NCBI RefSeq assembly: GCF_003597395.2 | Contig: NC_133770.1 | Coordinates: forward strand, 83,945,708 to 84,009,707 | Reading direction: 5' to 3' | DNA length: 64,000 nucleotides | Source: Chelonoidis abingdonii | Taxonomy: Eukaryota; Chordata; Testudines; Testudinidae | Shown: positions 47,901 to 60,400 of the stretch, piece after piece | Layout of the letters: each line of letters opens with the position of its first letter | Position numbering within the stretch: position 1 is the stretch's first letter | Translations under genes and position numbers: made by a program | Notes under the pieces: generated by a model | What the model was told of the DNA's origin: nothing | Database searches by the model: none | What the model saw: the letters and a program-made list of their open reading frames with translations, nothing else

Positions 47901-50900
47901 ATAAATAACTGGCTGAAGCAAGAGAGCATATTTATAATCAATAGTTCAGGAGTGGATAGTCATGGTCCTTAAGGAAGGAATTAGTGAGATTAAAAGTACT
48001 GGCCTGTGATAGCTAGAAGATTGACAATTTAAAAAATTGTCTATATAATTGTTACATTTAAGAGTTTAAAGAATAGAAGGAAACTGAGTACTCTCTGCAA
48101 TCTGTTTACATGAGTTTCACTGCGAGGATGATTTTGGTAACAAAGGTGGATCTAATTGGCTACACATCCCACATTACAACAGTCTCAAGACATTCATATG
48201 TATTTGATGCAGAAAATAAGGTAATGAATGCAGGCCCACTGAATTAAGGAAGGTGGCTAATCAGTCAGAAAATTCCGTGACTTCATCCCTGTGGTCATTT
48301 GGTTACAACATAAGCTCCCTGCCTTAGGAAGAACGGAAAACACAAAAAATGAGGACGCTAGAGCAGGAAACTGAGTGGGCTCACGAGAGGAGGAGGATAG
48401 ATACACCTTTACCTCGATATAACACTGTCCTCAGGAGCCAAAAAATCTTACCACATTATCAGTGAAACTGCGTTATATCTAACTTGCTTTGATCCACCGG
48501 AGTGCACAGCCCCGCCCTCCCGGAGCACTGCTTTACCGCGTTATATCCGAATTCATGTTATATTGGGTCACGCTCTATCAGGGTCGAGGTGTATGTACGT
48601 AGGCAAAAGATGAAAGGCCGGCTTTGTGGTCCCCAGTGTAGGGAAACTAAACCATTATTCAACAGATCATTGCCTGTGCTGCTGCAAGACAGTTTTGCCA
48701 GTCAGTTTTACTAGTGACATGCTAAAACGGAGGTGTTGGTATTATGAAACTAATCAGTGTTATGCCCAGTATCTAATTTTGAGAGTTTTTAAAAAATATA
48801 TATAAATAAAATAACTTTATTTATACTGATAAAGCCTCACTCTAGTGAAACTAACAGGCATTGATATAGATATTGTTCTTCATCTGTAATATGCATGTAT
48901 TGTGGGCTAGACTCTTGACTGGCATATATTGGCATACCTCCATGATTTACAGAGGAGCTGGCCCTGTGTATTTTAAAAGCAGTGTAATCGATATATTAAC
49001 AAGAATTTAAGTCTATACTGAAGAAAGCGCTCTAAGGCAACTTCCACACAAGGGGCCTGGCATTTCCACATGAAGTAGATGCTGTGGTAGTTACTATCTA
49101 TAAACAAATAAATAAAGTGATACTGTAAAATGGTGGCCCTGATGTATTCACTTCTGGTTTTAATTATGTCCTTGCTTTTATTAGATTTATTATATATGGA
49201 GAAGTAAAAATCTCTGCCACACTTTTTGTATTTGTGATCAGTTGAAAAATTAAACTGTTTCAAGCAACTTGCATTTCAAAAGGTGTTCCAAAAACAAACA
49301 CTTCAAGTAATCACTGGACTCCAATATAGAGCCCATTTAAAGCCCGCTGAAGTGAATGGGAGTCTTTCCATTGATTACAATGGGCTTTGGATAGGCCCCA
49401 AATGCACTCTATTTTGATCTGAAGAAGAGCTCTATGAAAGCTTGTCTGTCTCTCTCACCAAGAGAAGTTGGACCAGTTAAAGATATTACCTCCCCCACCT
49501 GGTCTCTCTATTTTGAGACGTGTGAGTTACATGTTCAGACTAACAATATGTATACAAGAAATCATCAGGCATGTTTTGTAAGTTTAAACTTATGGAGTGT
49601 AAAAACCTATGTAACATTAAAGAGAAGACAAGAGACAATCTTCTTCTTTATGTTGAGATAACAGCAGCTATCAACCAGTGACAATCTCATTTTGGAAGGT
49701 GACAAATATGCCAAGCGTCCTTTCCACTTCAGTCCCTGAAGTATTAGGTCTACACAGAGTCCTCCATCTACTGGCGATTCTAGATATTGCAGGTCAAACT
49801 GTATTAGTAAATTATTAGAGCTACACCTCTATCTTGATATAATGCGAATTTGAATATAACACGGTAAAGCAGTGCTCCGGGGGAAGAGGGGGGCTGCTCA
49901 CTCTGGTAGATCAAAGTAAGTTCTATATAACATGGTTTCACCTATAACACAGTAAGATTTTTTGGCTCCCAAGGACGGCGTTATATTGAGGTAGAGGTGT
50001 ATTTGCAAACTCTGTGGATGCATCTCACTATATAGCTCCCCCTCCCCCCTACACACACACACACAGGTAACACTCAAGCTCCATTCCAATTACTGTTAGT
50101 ATAGATATCACTACACTATATTTGTGGCCCTGCCCTGCAAGATGCTGAGTGCCCTCAGGTCCCATTGACTGATGTTTTTCTGTTTTCAGATTTTCTAGAA
50201 ATATAGTAACAGTTATTTAAATGCAATGTAGTTGTTTTTATTGGGAATTCATTATCAGAATCTCCTGGGATTAGATGCTAACTTTACAAAATACAACAGT
50301 GAAGCCTACAATATAAATGATTTATGTAAACTAGAATTGCATTACTCTATATTAAAATATAGTATTTAGCATATGTATTTCTGGAAAGTCTGCAAAAAGA
50401 AAATTATCTTTTTTTCCTATGAGCTTGGAACTGCTACTTTAAATCATAGTAAATCATAGCACTGTCATTGCTTCAGTTACTTTGCAGTAATTTAGGATAC
50501 ATTTTACATTAATGCTTTTTTTCTTTTTTGAATGGATGAGTTAAAATGTTCTTATAGTACATTACTGTACATTGTCTATGCTAATTTAAGGCTAGAAAGA
50601 CTAGTGCAGGGACAGCAGAATTCCTTTATCCCTCCCCAGCTATCAAGGACAGGAATAATTTTTGTCATTGTGTGATTCACCTTGTGATCCCCTGTACAAT
50701 ATTTTCAAATCACACCAATTAACTGCTTCCAGACCAGGCTGTGGAGATACAGATGCTCTGAGGGTAGGATCTTGGAAAGCAGTTGTGCCCTATAGCACTG
50801 AATAGAGAGACTCAAGATAAGAATATCCATGTTGTAGCTGCAGGGCACAGGGTCTGGGGTACACGGTCCTGGGAGGCAGAACCAGCTTGTATCAGCAAAA

Positions 50901-53900
50901 GGAAGAGCGAGGCCTTAGTTTCGAGACCTTTGCAGTGATGTTGAAAGTGTAATTGAATTAATGTGTTATATCCTGGTACATTTAACTACCATATCTTGGT
51001 TTCTAAGGGAAGACATACAGCAACAAATGATGTTCACATATGTTGCATACTTGGGGGCAGAAACAAAACTCAAGGCTGGGATTCATAGTCTTTACCAAAG
51101 CATTTAAATGAGTAACAAAGTTTTTGCACTGTAGCTTCAAGGATATTCACCATTTATGCACCAGCTTATAAAACTAGCTAGGAAGTGAGACGGGAAGTGT
51201 TCAGACCAGGATTAATGCATCAACACCAAAGCCTAGTCTAAAGAAACAGCCAGGGAAGCATGACTTAAAATAATCACTCATATAGCCCTCCATAGTAACC
51301 CCATTCCATGCACGAGCTGCCAAATATGAAGAAAGCCTCCAGACATAGCTCAAAATACATGGGTCATCTGATGGAAAGATACAGCTCAATGTGTCAGCTA
51401 AGTAGCTTCTGGAAGAGTTTAAAAAGGGTCAAAAAAGACTAAAAGGGTAAAACAACAGCACACACCCTTAACAGAATTAAGGTTTGGCTTCATGTATTAA
51501 AACCAAGCCTGAATATCACTTCCCCACTATTTTACAATCCAGCACCCTGGTCACTGAAGAGACACTTGAAATTCTCAGAACTGGAGTGCAAATTATTTTT
51601 GTTTCACCGTGTTTAGAAGGAATTTGAGCATAAATTCATTGTTCTACAATGATGAGCTTTTTACTTACCACTGCTCCACCATTTCTTGCCATTGATTACA
51701 TAGCTATCTCCATCTCGCTGAATGCTGCATTCTATGTTGGTGGCATCACTCGAAGCAACATCAGGCTCTGTACAAAGCACATTTATGAGCATGTACAGTG
51801 GTTTTGCAGTTAGATCCATTATTCATATATTATGGGAGGGGATTACAATTACTTTTGGTTTTGCTTATAGAAACATCAAAAATAAAAAACTGGAGAGAAG
51901 GTAAAAGAGACGGGGATAAAAAGTGTAATTCAAGGCTAAAGCAGAAAACACTGACACTATGCTCTCTAATAACCTCTCAACACTTCTGGACCAAGCATTT
52001 TTTATCTCACAGACCTTGGCTCAGATTTTCTGTTCATTCCAGTCATTGCTGGAGGCAAAGTACAGTCAAGGAGCCAGGTAAGATTCCTTAATTCTCAAGC
52101 TGGTCCCAGGAATAATTGGTGAGTGCCAGATACAGGCAAACCCTATTTTAGGATAGGGCGGGATTGTATAAACTCTATGCCATCTGAGAACACCCTCATG
52201 CCAAAAGAATTCTCAGCTGGAGAGTCAGATTCTTTCTGGCCCCTTTGCACTACAAGAGGGCAGAACAAGGGAGAAAATCTGGGTTCTTCTCTTTCTCTAC
52301 ATCCTCCTAAAGCCAGTGACCCTGGAGTTCTTCACAGAATGTTATCACTGATAGAGCGACAGCCTTTCCTTTGCAGCTTCTGCTGTTTGGAACCTCCCTT
52401 CAGTCTGCTTCATCAATATTCTGTTTCCTTCCAAATCTTAGGTGAAAACACTTCTTCTCCTTTGGGAACACAGCAATAAGAGATATTATATCCTATCCTC
52501 CAAGATGCAGGGTTATCTAAACTCCTGCTGACTTGCAGGAGGCACTTAGCACTTTGCAGGATTTGGCCCTAAACCTGTGGATCAAAATTTCCAAACTTGG
52601 GCACCTAAAGATATTCTCCTGTATCAAAAGTGCCAGTTTTCCCAGAGGTGTGCTGACCACCAGCAATTTTCACTGAGAAGATAATTTCAGGCACCCGGGT
52701 TTGAAAATTTTGACCATAACGGACAATGTAAACCCAAAAGAAATGATAAACAATTGCTATGCAGGAAGTGCATCACATTTTGGTAGTGATTTTCTATATT
52801 ACACTTCACAAACAAGAAATATTTGCAGATGGACTGTCATTGATATTTGAAATATTACATAAGCATTATTAGCTGCTAAAGTGGTATAATATTTAGCATA
52901 TTTACAGTGTGTTCCATCAGTGATCTCAATGCACTTTACAAAGGAGGGTAAGTTTACTGTATGTCCTGTTTGCATAGAAATTTTGTTTGGCTATTAATAA
53001 AAAAGCAAGAGTGAAGGTATTCTTATAGCAAATAGATTATTATTAATTTTAACTACGAGAAATGGCACCTGCTGTAACTATGGGGACTAAGGATCTTAGC
53101 ATCTTGCAGAATTAGACCTTCTGGCTGTCGATAGCACATAGAGAGGTTCAAAGCAATGGTGGAATGCAAAAGGTATTAACACAATAGCTTGTGTTTCTGC
53201 ACCTCTCTGCACTGCTGTGAAACATACACGGGAGGGGGGGGGGCAGTTTTCAATTGCAGAAACATTTACCTGTCATGCAGAAGCAAGAACTAATTTTCCC
53301 TTGAAGAAGAGGCTCAAGCCACTGTTTCTTTTGCTCTTCAGACCCATACAAATGCAGGACCTCCATGTTTCCAGTATCTGGGAGAAATCAGAATGTTTCT
53401 TTTTGCAATACATAGTTCGTACATCATAAAATGTTCACAAAATTGTGGCTAAGGAATGGGATGGGGGGAGGTTTGCTAACCTGGTGCATGACAATTGAAA
53501 ATTTCTGGGGCAAAGAAGCATTTTCCTGTCTCCTCTGCAATTAATGCATAATCAACCTGACTCAGACCACTGATGGCTGGCAGGAAGAGGTTCCACAGAC
53601 CCTCTGCTTTGGCCATTTCCTGTCAGAAGACATAAGACCAATACACAATGAATCTTTATTCTGAGATTACATGATGATTCAGTAACCATCTCACCTCCCT
53701 CTAGTCAATCTTGTTGTGCCAACTACAGTTCTCCTTTCCCGAGTCTCTATATTCCATTTTTTGGCATAATGTTGGGGCTTCCCCCTCACACTCAAGCTCT
53801 CCCTAACTTTTTCCATGTGTACATCTCTCTCAATCTCTCTCATACGCTCTCTCCCTTTCTTTGTTTCCTTCACCTACTCCTGAACTCCAGGGTTTCTACC

Positions 53901-54405
53901 ACATTAGCCCAGAATAACCACCCAGGTAGCATATGCCAAGCTTCCACACACTCCTTGAAAAGAACTGTTAAAAAAATCTGCCTGCTCCATGAAGTATTCT
54001 GGCTAGAACGGTGATAACTCACCGTGTGCACATGCATGCGTGTGTTCTGGTTTGCATGGTAGTATATTGTTTTCCTTTTGTGTTTTTGGAATCTATGCTA
54101 TTTGAATGAGGAGATGGGTAACTGTTTCAGCACACATCACCCCTGTACAACACTATGCTGTTTTGTGATGGTATGCTCCAATCCCAGGACAACGAAAGAA
54201 AGGAGCTCTCCCTCTCTCTCCACAGTGCCGCAGGGCCTCCCTTCTCATGGGATCAGGGTGCCCCCTAAAGACACTGTGAATGCTTTATTTAAGCTTTATT
54301 AAAAATATAGAACTGGCATATAGATTAGCAATGTATGAGGTGAATTCTACTCATGTCAACGTAATAATTAAAACAGTTGCAAGTATAAGCACAGCATTTT
54401 CTAAA

Positions 54406-54439
<34 letters not shown>

Positions 54440-57400
54440 GCCTGCATATGTGCTGGGGTGGGGAAGGGAAGGGAAGGGAAGGAAGGAAGGGAAAGGCTCA
54501 AGGCTTGTCTACACTATGCAGCTTTTAGCAACAAGGCTGCCGACAAAATAATTCCAGCCCCGCGAGCAGCAGGAGAGCATTCCTGCAGACAAAGCCGCGT
54601 TCATACTGCCACTTGCATCGGCAAAACTTTTGCCTTTTGGGGGGGCGGGGGGGCGGCTTTAAGTACCCGTGACAGACAAAAGTTTTGTCAACAACTTTGC
54701 AGTGTAGACAAGCCCTCAGACAGGTCTCCTACTTCTTCTCCAGTCTCACTTCTCTTTTTTAAAAAATTCTATCGGTGTTGTTAACTATTCCACTGCTCAA
54801 AGCATGTAAGAAAGGAGATGAAGAACTAATATAAAGATCAACACAATCTGCTCTGAGACGTCACTCATACTGTGTAAGACTGTAAAAAAGTCTAGATGCA
54901 GTACCTGGGCTAAACAAACCTTAAACAAGGTTTCAGATTAGATATACAGAGACCTCAGCATGCTTAGTACCCTGGCAAACACACCATTTAAATCCTTTTA
55001 AGCTTTTATTAAAGATATAGAAAAGCAGGAAAACCAGTTACAGCATTTGGAATGTAAAGTAAGGCTTTCATTTCAAGAACAATGCTTATTCCCTTTCTCT
55101 TTCGCTGGAGAGTGTCTTTAAAAGAAAAAAATAACCCTTGTTTGACAGTTTTTAAGATAGTAATAACTCTTCTTTTTGGGGAAAAATGAGAAGTTAGTTG
55201 AGATGAGCTGGAGCTGGCATGGCTGTTATTAAAGTCTGATCCCATTTCCTAAGAAGATAAACAAGACAGACACATAGAAAAGAAATAGCAAAGAGAGAAA
55301 ATGCATCTTCTGTCTCTGATGTCGAGTCACTTGCAACCTCACTGCTGGAAAAATACAGGTACAGCACACAGTGTTATCAGCCACTGTCACAGGCTTACAG
55401 ACGTATGGTGAAATATGCAGTCTTGGCCAGCTAAGTCAGACTCTTATCAGACAGAAGGAAAAAGGAGAGAGTTAAGAAAGAGATGAAATAAGGCAAAGAA
55501 GGAAAAGGACTTGGGGGATGGGGTGAGAAAGTCTCACACTGCAGATGACAACTGGGATTTGGCTAGAGCCAGCAGAGATGGCAATGTCATCTGGCTCCCT
55601 CTCTCTGGCCTGATCTGGTTAGGACATTTCTCAGGGATTAAGATGAAGAGGCTCCAGGGACCCAAGAGATGGCAGGGGTGACAGCTATGATGGTGAATCT
55701 CACTTCAGCAGCCAATTTTTCCTCCCAAAGTCTCTTCCAAAAAAGAGTGATGGGTGGAACAGCCCAACCTCTCATTTTGTTCACCAATTAGGCCTATTTT
55801 CTGACACACCATTTTGGTTCAATGATTTCTGGTTCCCCTCATCTCTTGTTTACCAAGCATGATCTTAACACAGTCCTTGAGTTGTATCAGTAGGCTTTTT
55901 TGTTTGGACTAATTCAATCTGTCTCACTTTTGTATCTTTCCCCATCAGCATTTGTTGTTATGGGTTATTGTAACATCTTATAAAATCATGCTCACTTCTT
56001 GGAGTTGAGTTCACAATTAGGGTAAATGTGTAGGCCCAATTATCACAAGATCACCATATGGCAGGATTGTAAGGGGCACAAATGGTTTTATTTTCCTGAG
56101 CTTTCAAAAGCTTGGGAAATACTGTATTACCACGTGTATTTTTAAACAGCATTTCCTTTTTAAAAGCTTATTGTATTTTATATGCATAAGACAAACATGA
56201 TTATCTAAAAGGTTAACTACTCTAGGTAATATTTGCTAAGGCAATTGGATCAACTCCTTCATTTCCATCATCACTGCAATACTCAGGCAAACATTCACTT
56301 TGTAGTACCTTCAATTTCTCAATCACTGAAGGTTTCTTCCATCTGTCCAGTGAATTTTCATCCCTGGCATAGTACTCAACCACTTCCTTAAAAACAAACA
56401 AACATACAATAAAAAGTAATAATATATGGTGTCTTCTACTACCTCTTTCCCAATCTCCACAAACCACAATTAATTCCTATTAAATACTAGAAGTGCATCT
56501 TTATTGTACAAGAGTATATGTTAAATAATTAAAAACAAAAAAATTAAAAACCTAATTACAATCTGATTATGTATGTCTCACACATATAAAACAGGCTTAA
56601 GACTCCTCATGAAATTTAGCCAAAACAGCACCTCACTTCAGATATAAAAATGACTCAGTGCTATTTAAAACACTTACCTGATGGTTTTTGAAGTTCAACA
56701 TTTTCTGAAGATATGAGTAAGCACTTACCATGACTAGTATTTTTGAAGGGTAATTGTATATGAAATGATACCATGATGAAATAACCACTGCTATATAAAA
56801 CTTAAGTTGACTATGTTGACACAGCACATACAGTACTACCAGTGCAATATTGCAACATGCAAGCTAGTTATCCAATTTTAGTATGCAACAAGTGAACACA
56901 TGAAGAATACAGCTGCTTCTCTAAATAATAGATGATCTTTCCATTGTGTACTCAGTCATCTGGAGCACTAGATATTAGCACTGTATACGGTTGTGCGCTT
57001 CACAGCAATCATAATGCTAAATGTTGCTCTCTACGAGACATTTTGAAGACTAATTTTTTATGCACTGATTATATTTCACAGTTTTTAGTGCTTTTTATTC
57101 AGGGATCTCAAACCACTTTTCAAACAACTTTGGGAAGGTTAAATGACTCATTATGCTGAAAGGTTAAATAGCCTATCAAAAGCCACGCAGTGAATCAGAT
57201 TCACAAACAGAATTCAGGAGTCCTGACTTCCTAACCCCAGCTGTAGCAAACAAACAAAAACCAATATACATTTCCTTTAAAGGGTTATGTAGGGAACTTT
57301 CCATATTGTTTTCTGTTAAACATGCATTCCTTAGAACCCATTTTTTCCTAAAGAGAAATAAAACTAGTTGTGACCAGAAGATGGCTGCTTGACCTTTGAG

Positions 57401-60400
57401 AAAATCTTTCAGAAATAAGAACTTAACTGGAGCAGGTATATTAAGAAATCATCTTGTTTTTCATAATTATGGACCTCTCTTCCCATTTCCACTATCAGCT
57501 TTCAAGCCTACATTAATGTCAGACACATCTAGGAACTGAGGGCATGTTGATATATTACAGAAGTGTACTTAATATCAGATATAAACAGCACTTAACCTTG
57601 TCCTCCTTAGAAAGGGCTATGGGAAAGATAAACATTCCATCCAGGATGGGGGAGTAAGAACAGCAGCCTTCTTCCTGGATGACAAACAACCCTCCACTGC
57701 AATTCTTCCCTCTGGTACACAATCAAGCCTCTAACATGCTTAATAGCATATTATGGCTCCACAAGAAGCAACATCCTATAGTCCTGGGAACTTACAGTCA
57801 AATACTTTACTGAATATTACATTAACTTCTAACAACATCATTAAAGCAGGACACCAAAAGTTTTTATCAAATTAACCTAGTTGCAAGGCATGTTACCTCC
57901 CACACACCGAACAAGAGATCAGTGTAGAGAAAGTAAACAACCTAGTGCTGCAGGCAAAGAACAATCATGGGAACAAAGTGCATATCCAAGTAGAGTATTA
58001 GTCAAAAAACTGCTTCTTTCAGAAGGCTTGGATTTTCAGACTTAGGCCTGGTCTACACGATGCGTTTATACCGATTTCAGCAGAGTTAAACCGATTTAAT
58101 GCTGTATCCGTCCACACAACGAGGCCCTTTATATCGATATAAAGGGCTCTTTAAATCGGTTTCTGTACTCCTCCCCGACGAGAGGAGTAGCGCTGAAATC
58201 GGTATTACCATATTGGATTAGGGTTAGTGTGGCCGCAAATCGACGGTATTGGCCTCCGGGTGGTATCCCTAAGTGCACCACTGTGACTGCTCTGGACAGC
58301 AATCTGAACTTGGATGCACTGGTCAGGTAGACAGGAAAAGCCCCGCGAACTTTTGAATTTCATTTCCTGTTTGGCCAGCATGGAGAACTCACCAGCAGAG
58401 GTGACCATGCAGAGCTCATCAGCACAGGTAACAATGCAGTCTCCTGAGAATGAAAAAGAGCTCCAGCATGGACCGCACGGGAGGTACTGGATCTGATCGC
58501 TATATGGGGAGAGGATTCTGTGCTAACAGAACTCCGTTCCAAAAGACGAAATGAAAAAAATTTGAAAAAATTTCCAAGGCCATGATGGAGAGAGGCCACA
58601 CCAGGGACTCAGTGCAGTGCCGTGTGAAAGTTAAGGAGCTCAGACAAGCCTACCAGAAAACCAAAGAAGCAAACGGAAGGTCCGGGGCAGGGCCGAAAAC
58701 ATGCCGCTTCTACGCTGAGCTGCATGCAATTCTAGGGGGTCCGCCACCACTACCCCACCCCTGTCCGTGGATTCCGAGGTGGGGGTGGTAATCTCAGCCA
58801 TGGCTGAGGATTCTGCGGACGGGGAAGATGAGGAGGAGGAAGAGGAGGACGAGAGCTTGCAGAGAGCACACAGCACTCCGTTCTCCCCAACAGCCAGGAG
58901 CTTTTTCTCACCCAGACGGAATTACCCTCCCAGCCCTCCCAAGCCACTAGCCCAGACAATGAAGCCATGGAAGCGACCTCTGGTGAGTGTACCTTTGTAA
59001 ATATAAAACATGGTTTAAAGCAAGCGTTTTTTAATGATTGATTTGCCCTGAGGACTTGGGATGCATTCGCGGCCAGTACAGTTATTGGAAAAGTCTGTTA
59101 ACATGTCTGGGGATGGAGCGGAAATCCTCCAGGGACATCTCCATGAAGCTCTCCTGGAGGTACTCCAAAAGCCTTTGCAGAAGGTTTCTGGGCAGGGCAG
59201 CCTTATTCCGTCCTCCATGGTAGGACACTTGACCACGCCATGCATGTAGCAAGTAATCTGGTATCATTGCATGACAAAGCCTAGCTGCGTATGGTCCCGG
59301 TGATTGCTGGCATTCAAGCAACATCCGTTCTTTATCTCGCTGTGTTATCCTCAGGAGAGTGATATCGTTCATGGTAACCTGGTTGAAATTCAGGAATTTA
59401 ATTAAGGGGACAGAGATGGCCATTCCTACTGGGCTGTTTGCCTGTTGCTTAAAAGAAATCCTTCCTTGCAGGTAGCCAAGCAGGGGGGGGGGGGAGGGGG
59501 GGGATGGCGCTGAGCTTTTTTTGTTTGGCTAGCAGGGATCTTCCCTGCTACCAGCCACGCGGTGGGGGGGAAGGGGGTTTAGCAGTGATCTTCCATGATA
59601 CCAGCCACGCGGTGGGGGAGGGGTAAAGCGATCATCCCAGAGAATTGGATGGGGGGGGTTTCTGCTGCTGCATGTTAACAGGAAAGAAGCAGCACTGAAC
59701 GGGCTTTGCTTGGTATTTGGGAAAGGAGGGCACTGTGTATATGAAGGCTGCAGAAGCCGAAAGACAATGGCTTACCATGGCCGCATGCAAGCTGAATTCT
59801 GCTGCCCGGACCTGCGTCTGTGAGATCTCTAACACCAGAGCCGCAGGCACTCAATATTAAGATGCAAAATGCGACCTTGTAGTGAAATCACATGTGCTAT
59901 GTAAGGTGAATAGTGTTGTTCACCGTGAAAGAGTATAAGCATTGTTCTGTAAAATGTATCTTTTTAAATACTTCTCTCCCTTTTTTCCCTCCCTCATGCA
60001 GCTGCAAATTTTTCAAGCCTCCCTACTCCATCCCGAAGGCTATCTCAGATAAGGCGGAGGAAAAAAAAAGACGAGACGAAATGTTCTCGGAAATCATGGA
60101 AGTACCCGCAATGAAAGAGCTCATCTGAATGAGTGGAAGGACGTGGTATCAAATTACAGGAAAGATGCCAGTGAACGTGAGGACAGGAGGGACCAACGTG
60201 AGGATAGGAGGAGGGGAGAGGAGAGAGATGAGAGGTGGCGGCAGGAAGATCAGAGTGTAGGCAGGAAGATCAGCAACATGCAACGCTGGGGCTGCTGCGA
60301 TCAAACTGACATCCTCCGACGTCTGGTGGAGCTTCAGGAACAGCAGCAGGGTCACAGAGTGCCGCTGCAGCCCCTGTGTAACCACCCTCACCCTCACCAT

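Larger units (their letters stand above)
30782..51668 (-). other. Large ACAD11 intron (20.9 kb) hosting ACKR4
   Basis: It contains the miniature elements at 31685, 42213, 45062, 48404 and 49824, the L3 and L2 LINEs, a SINE, a MIR-like SINE and ACKR4. The stretches 31980-33440, 41130-42210, 42440-43790, 43970-45060, 46880-48400 and 50005-51668 are AT-rich and show no recognisable gene. Confidence 0.8.
53620..56308 (-). other. ACAD11 intron
   Basis: It holds the alternating/purine tract at 54406-54495 and the miniature element at 54501-54715. The remainder, including 54720-56300, shows no gene. Confidence 0.7.

Noticed and set aside
52123..52479. 118-codon open frame on + as a gene
   Set aside because: Intronic in ACAD11, no recognisable motif, typical chance length.
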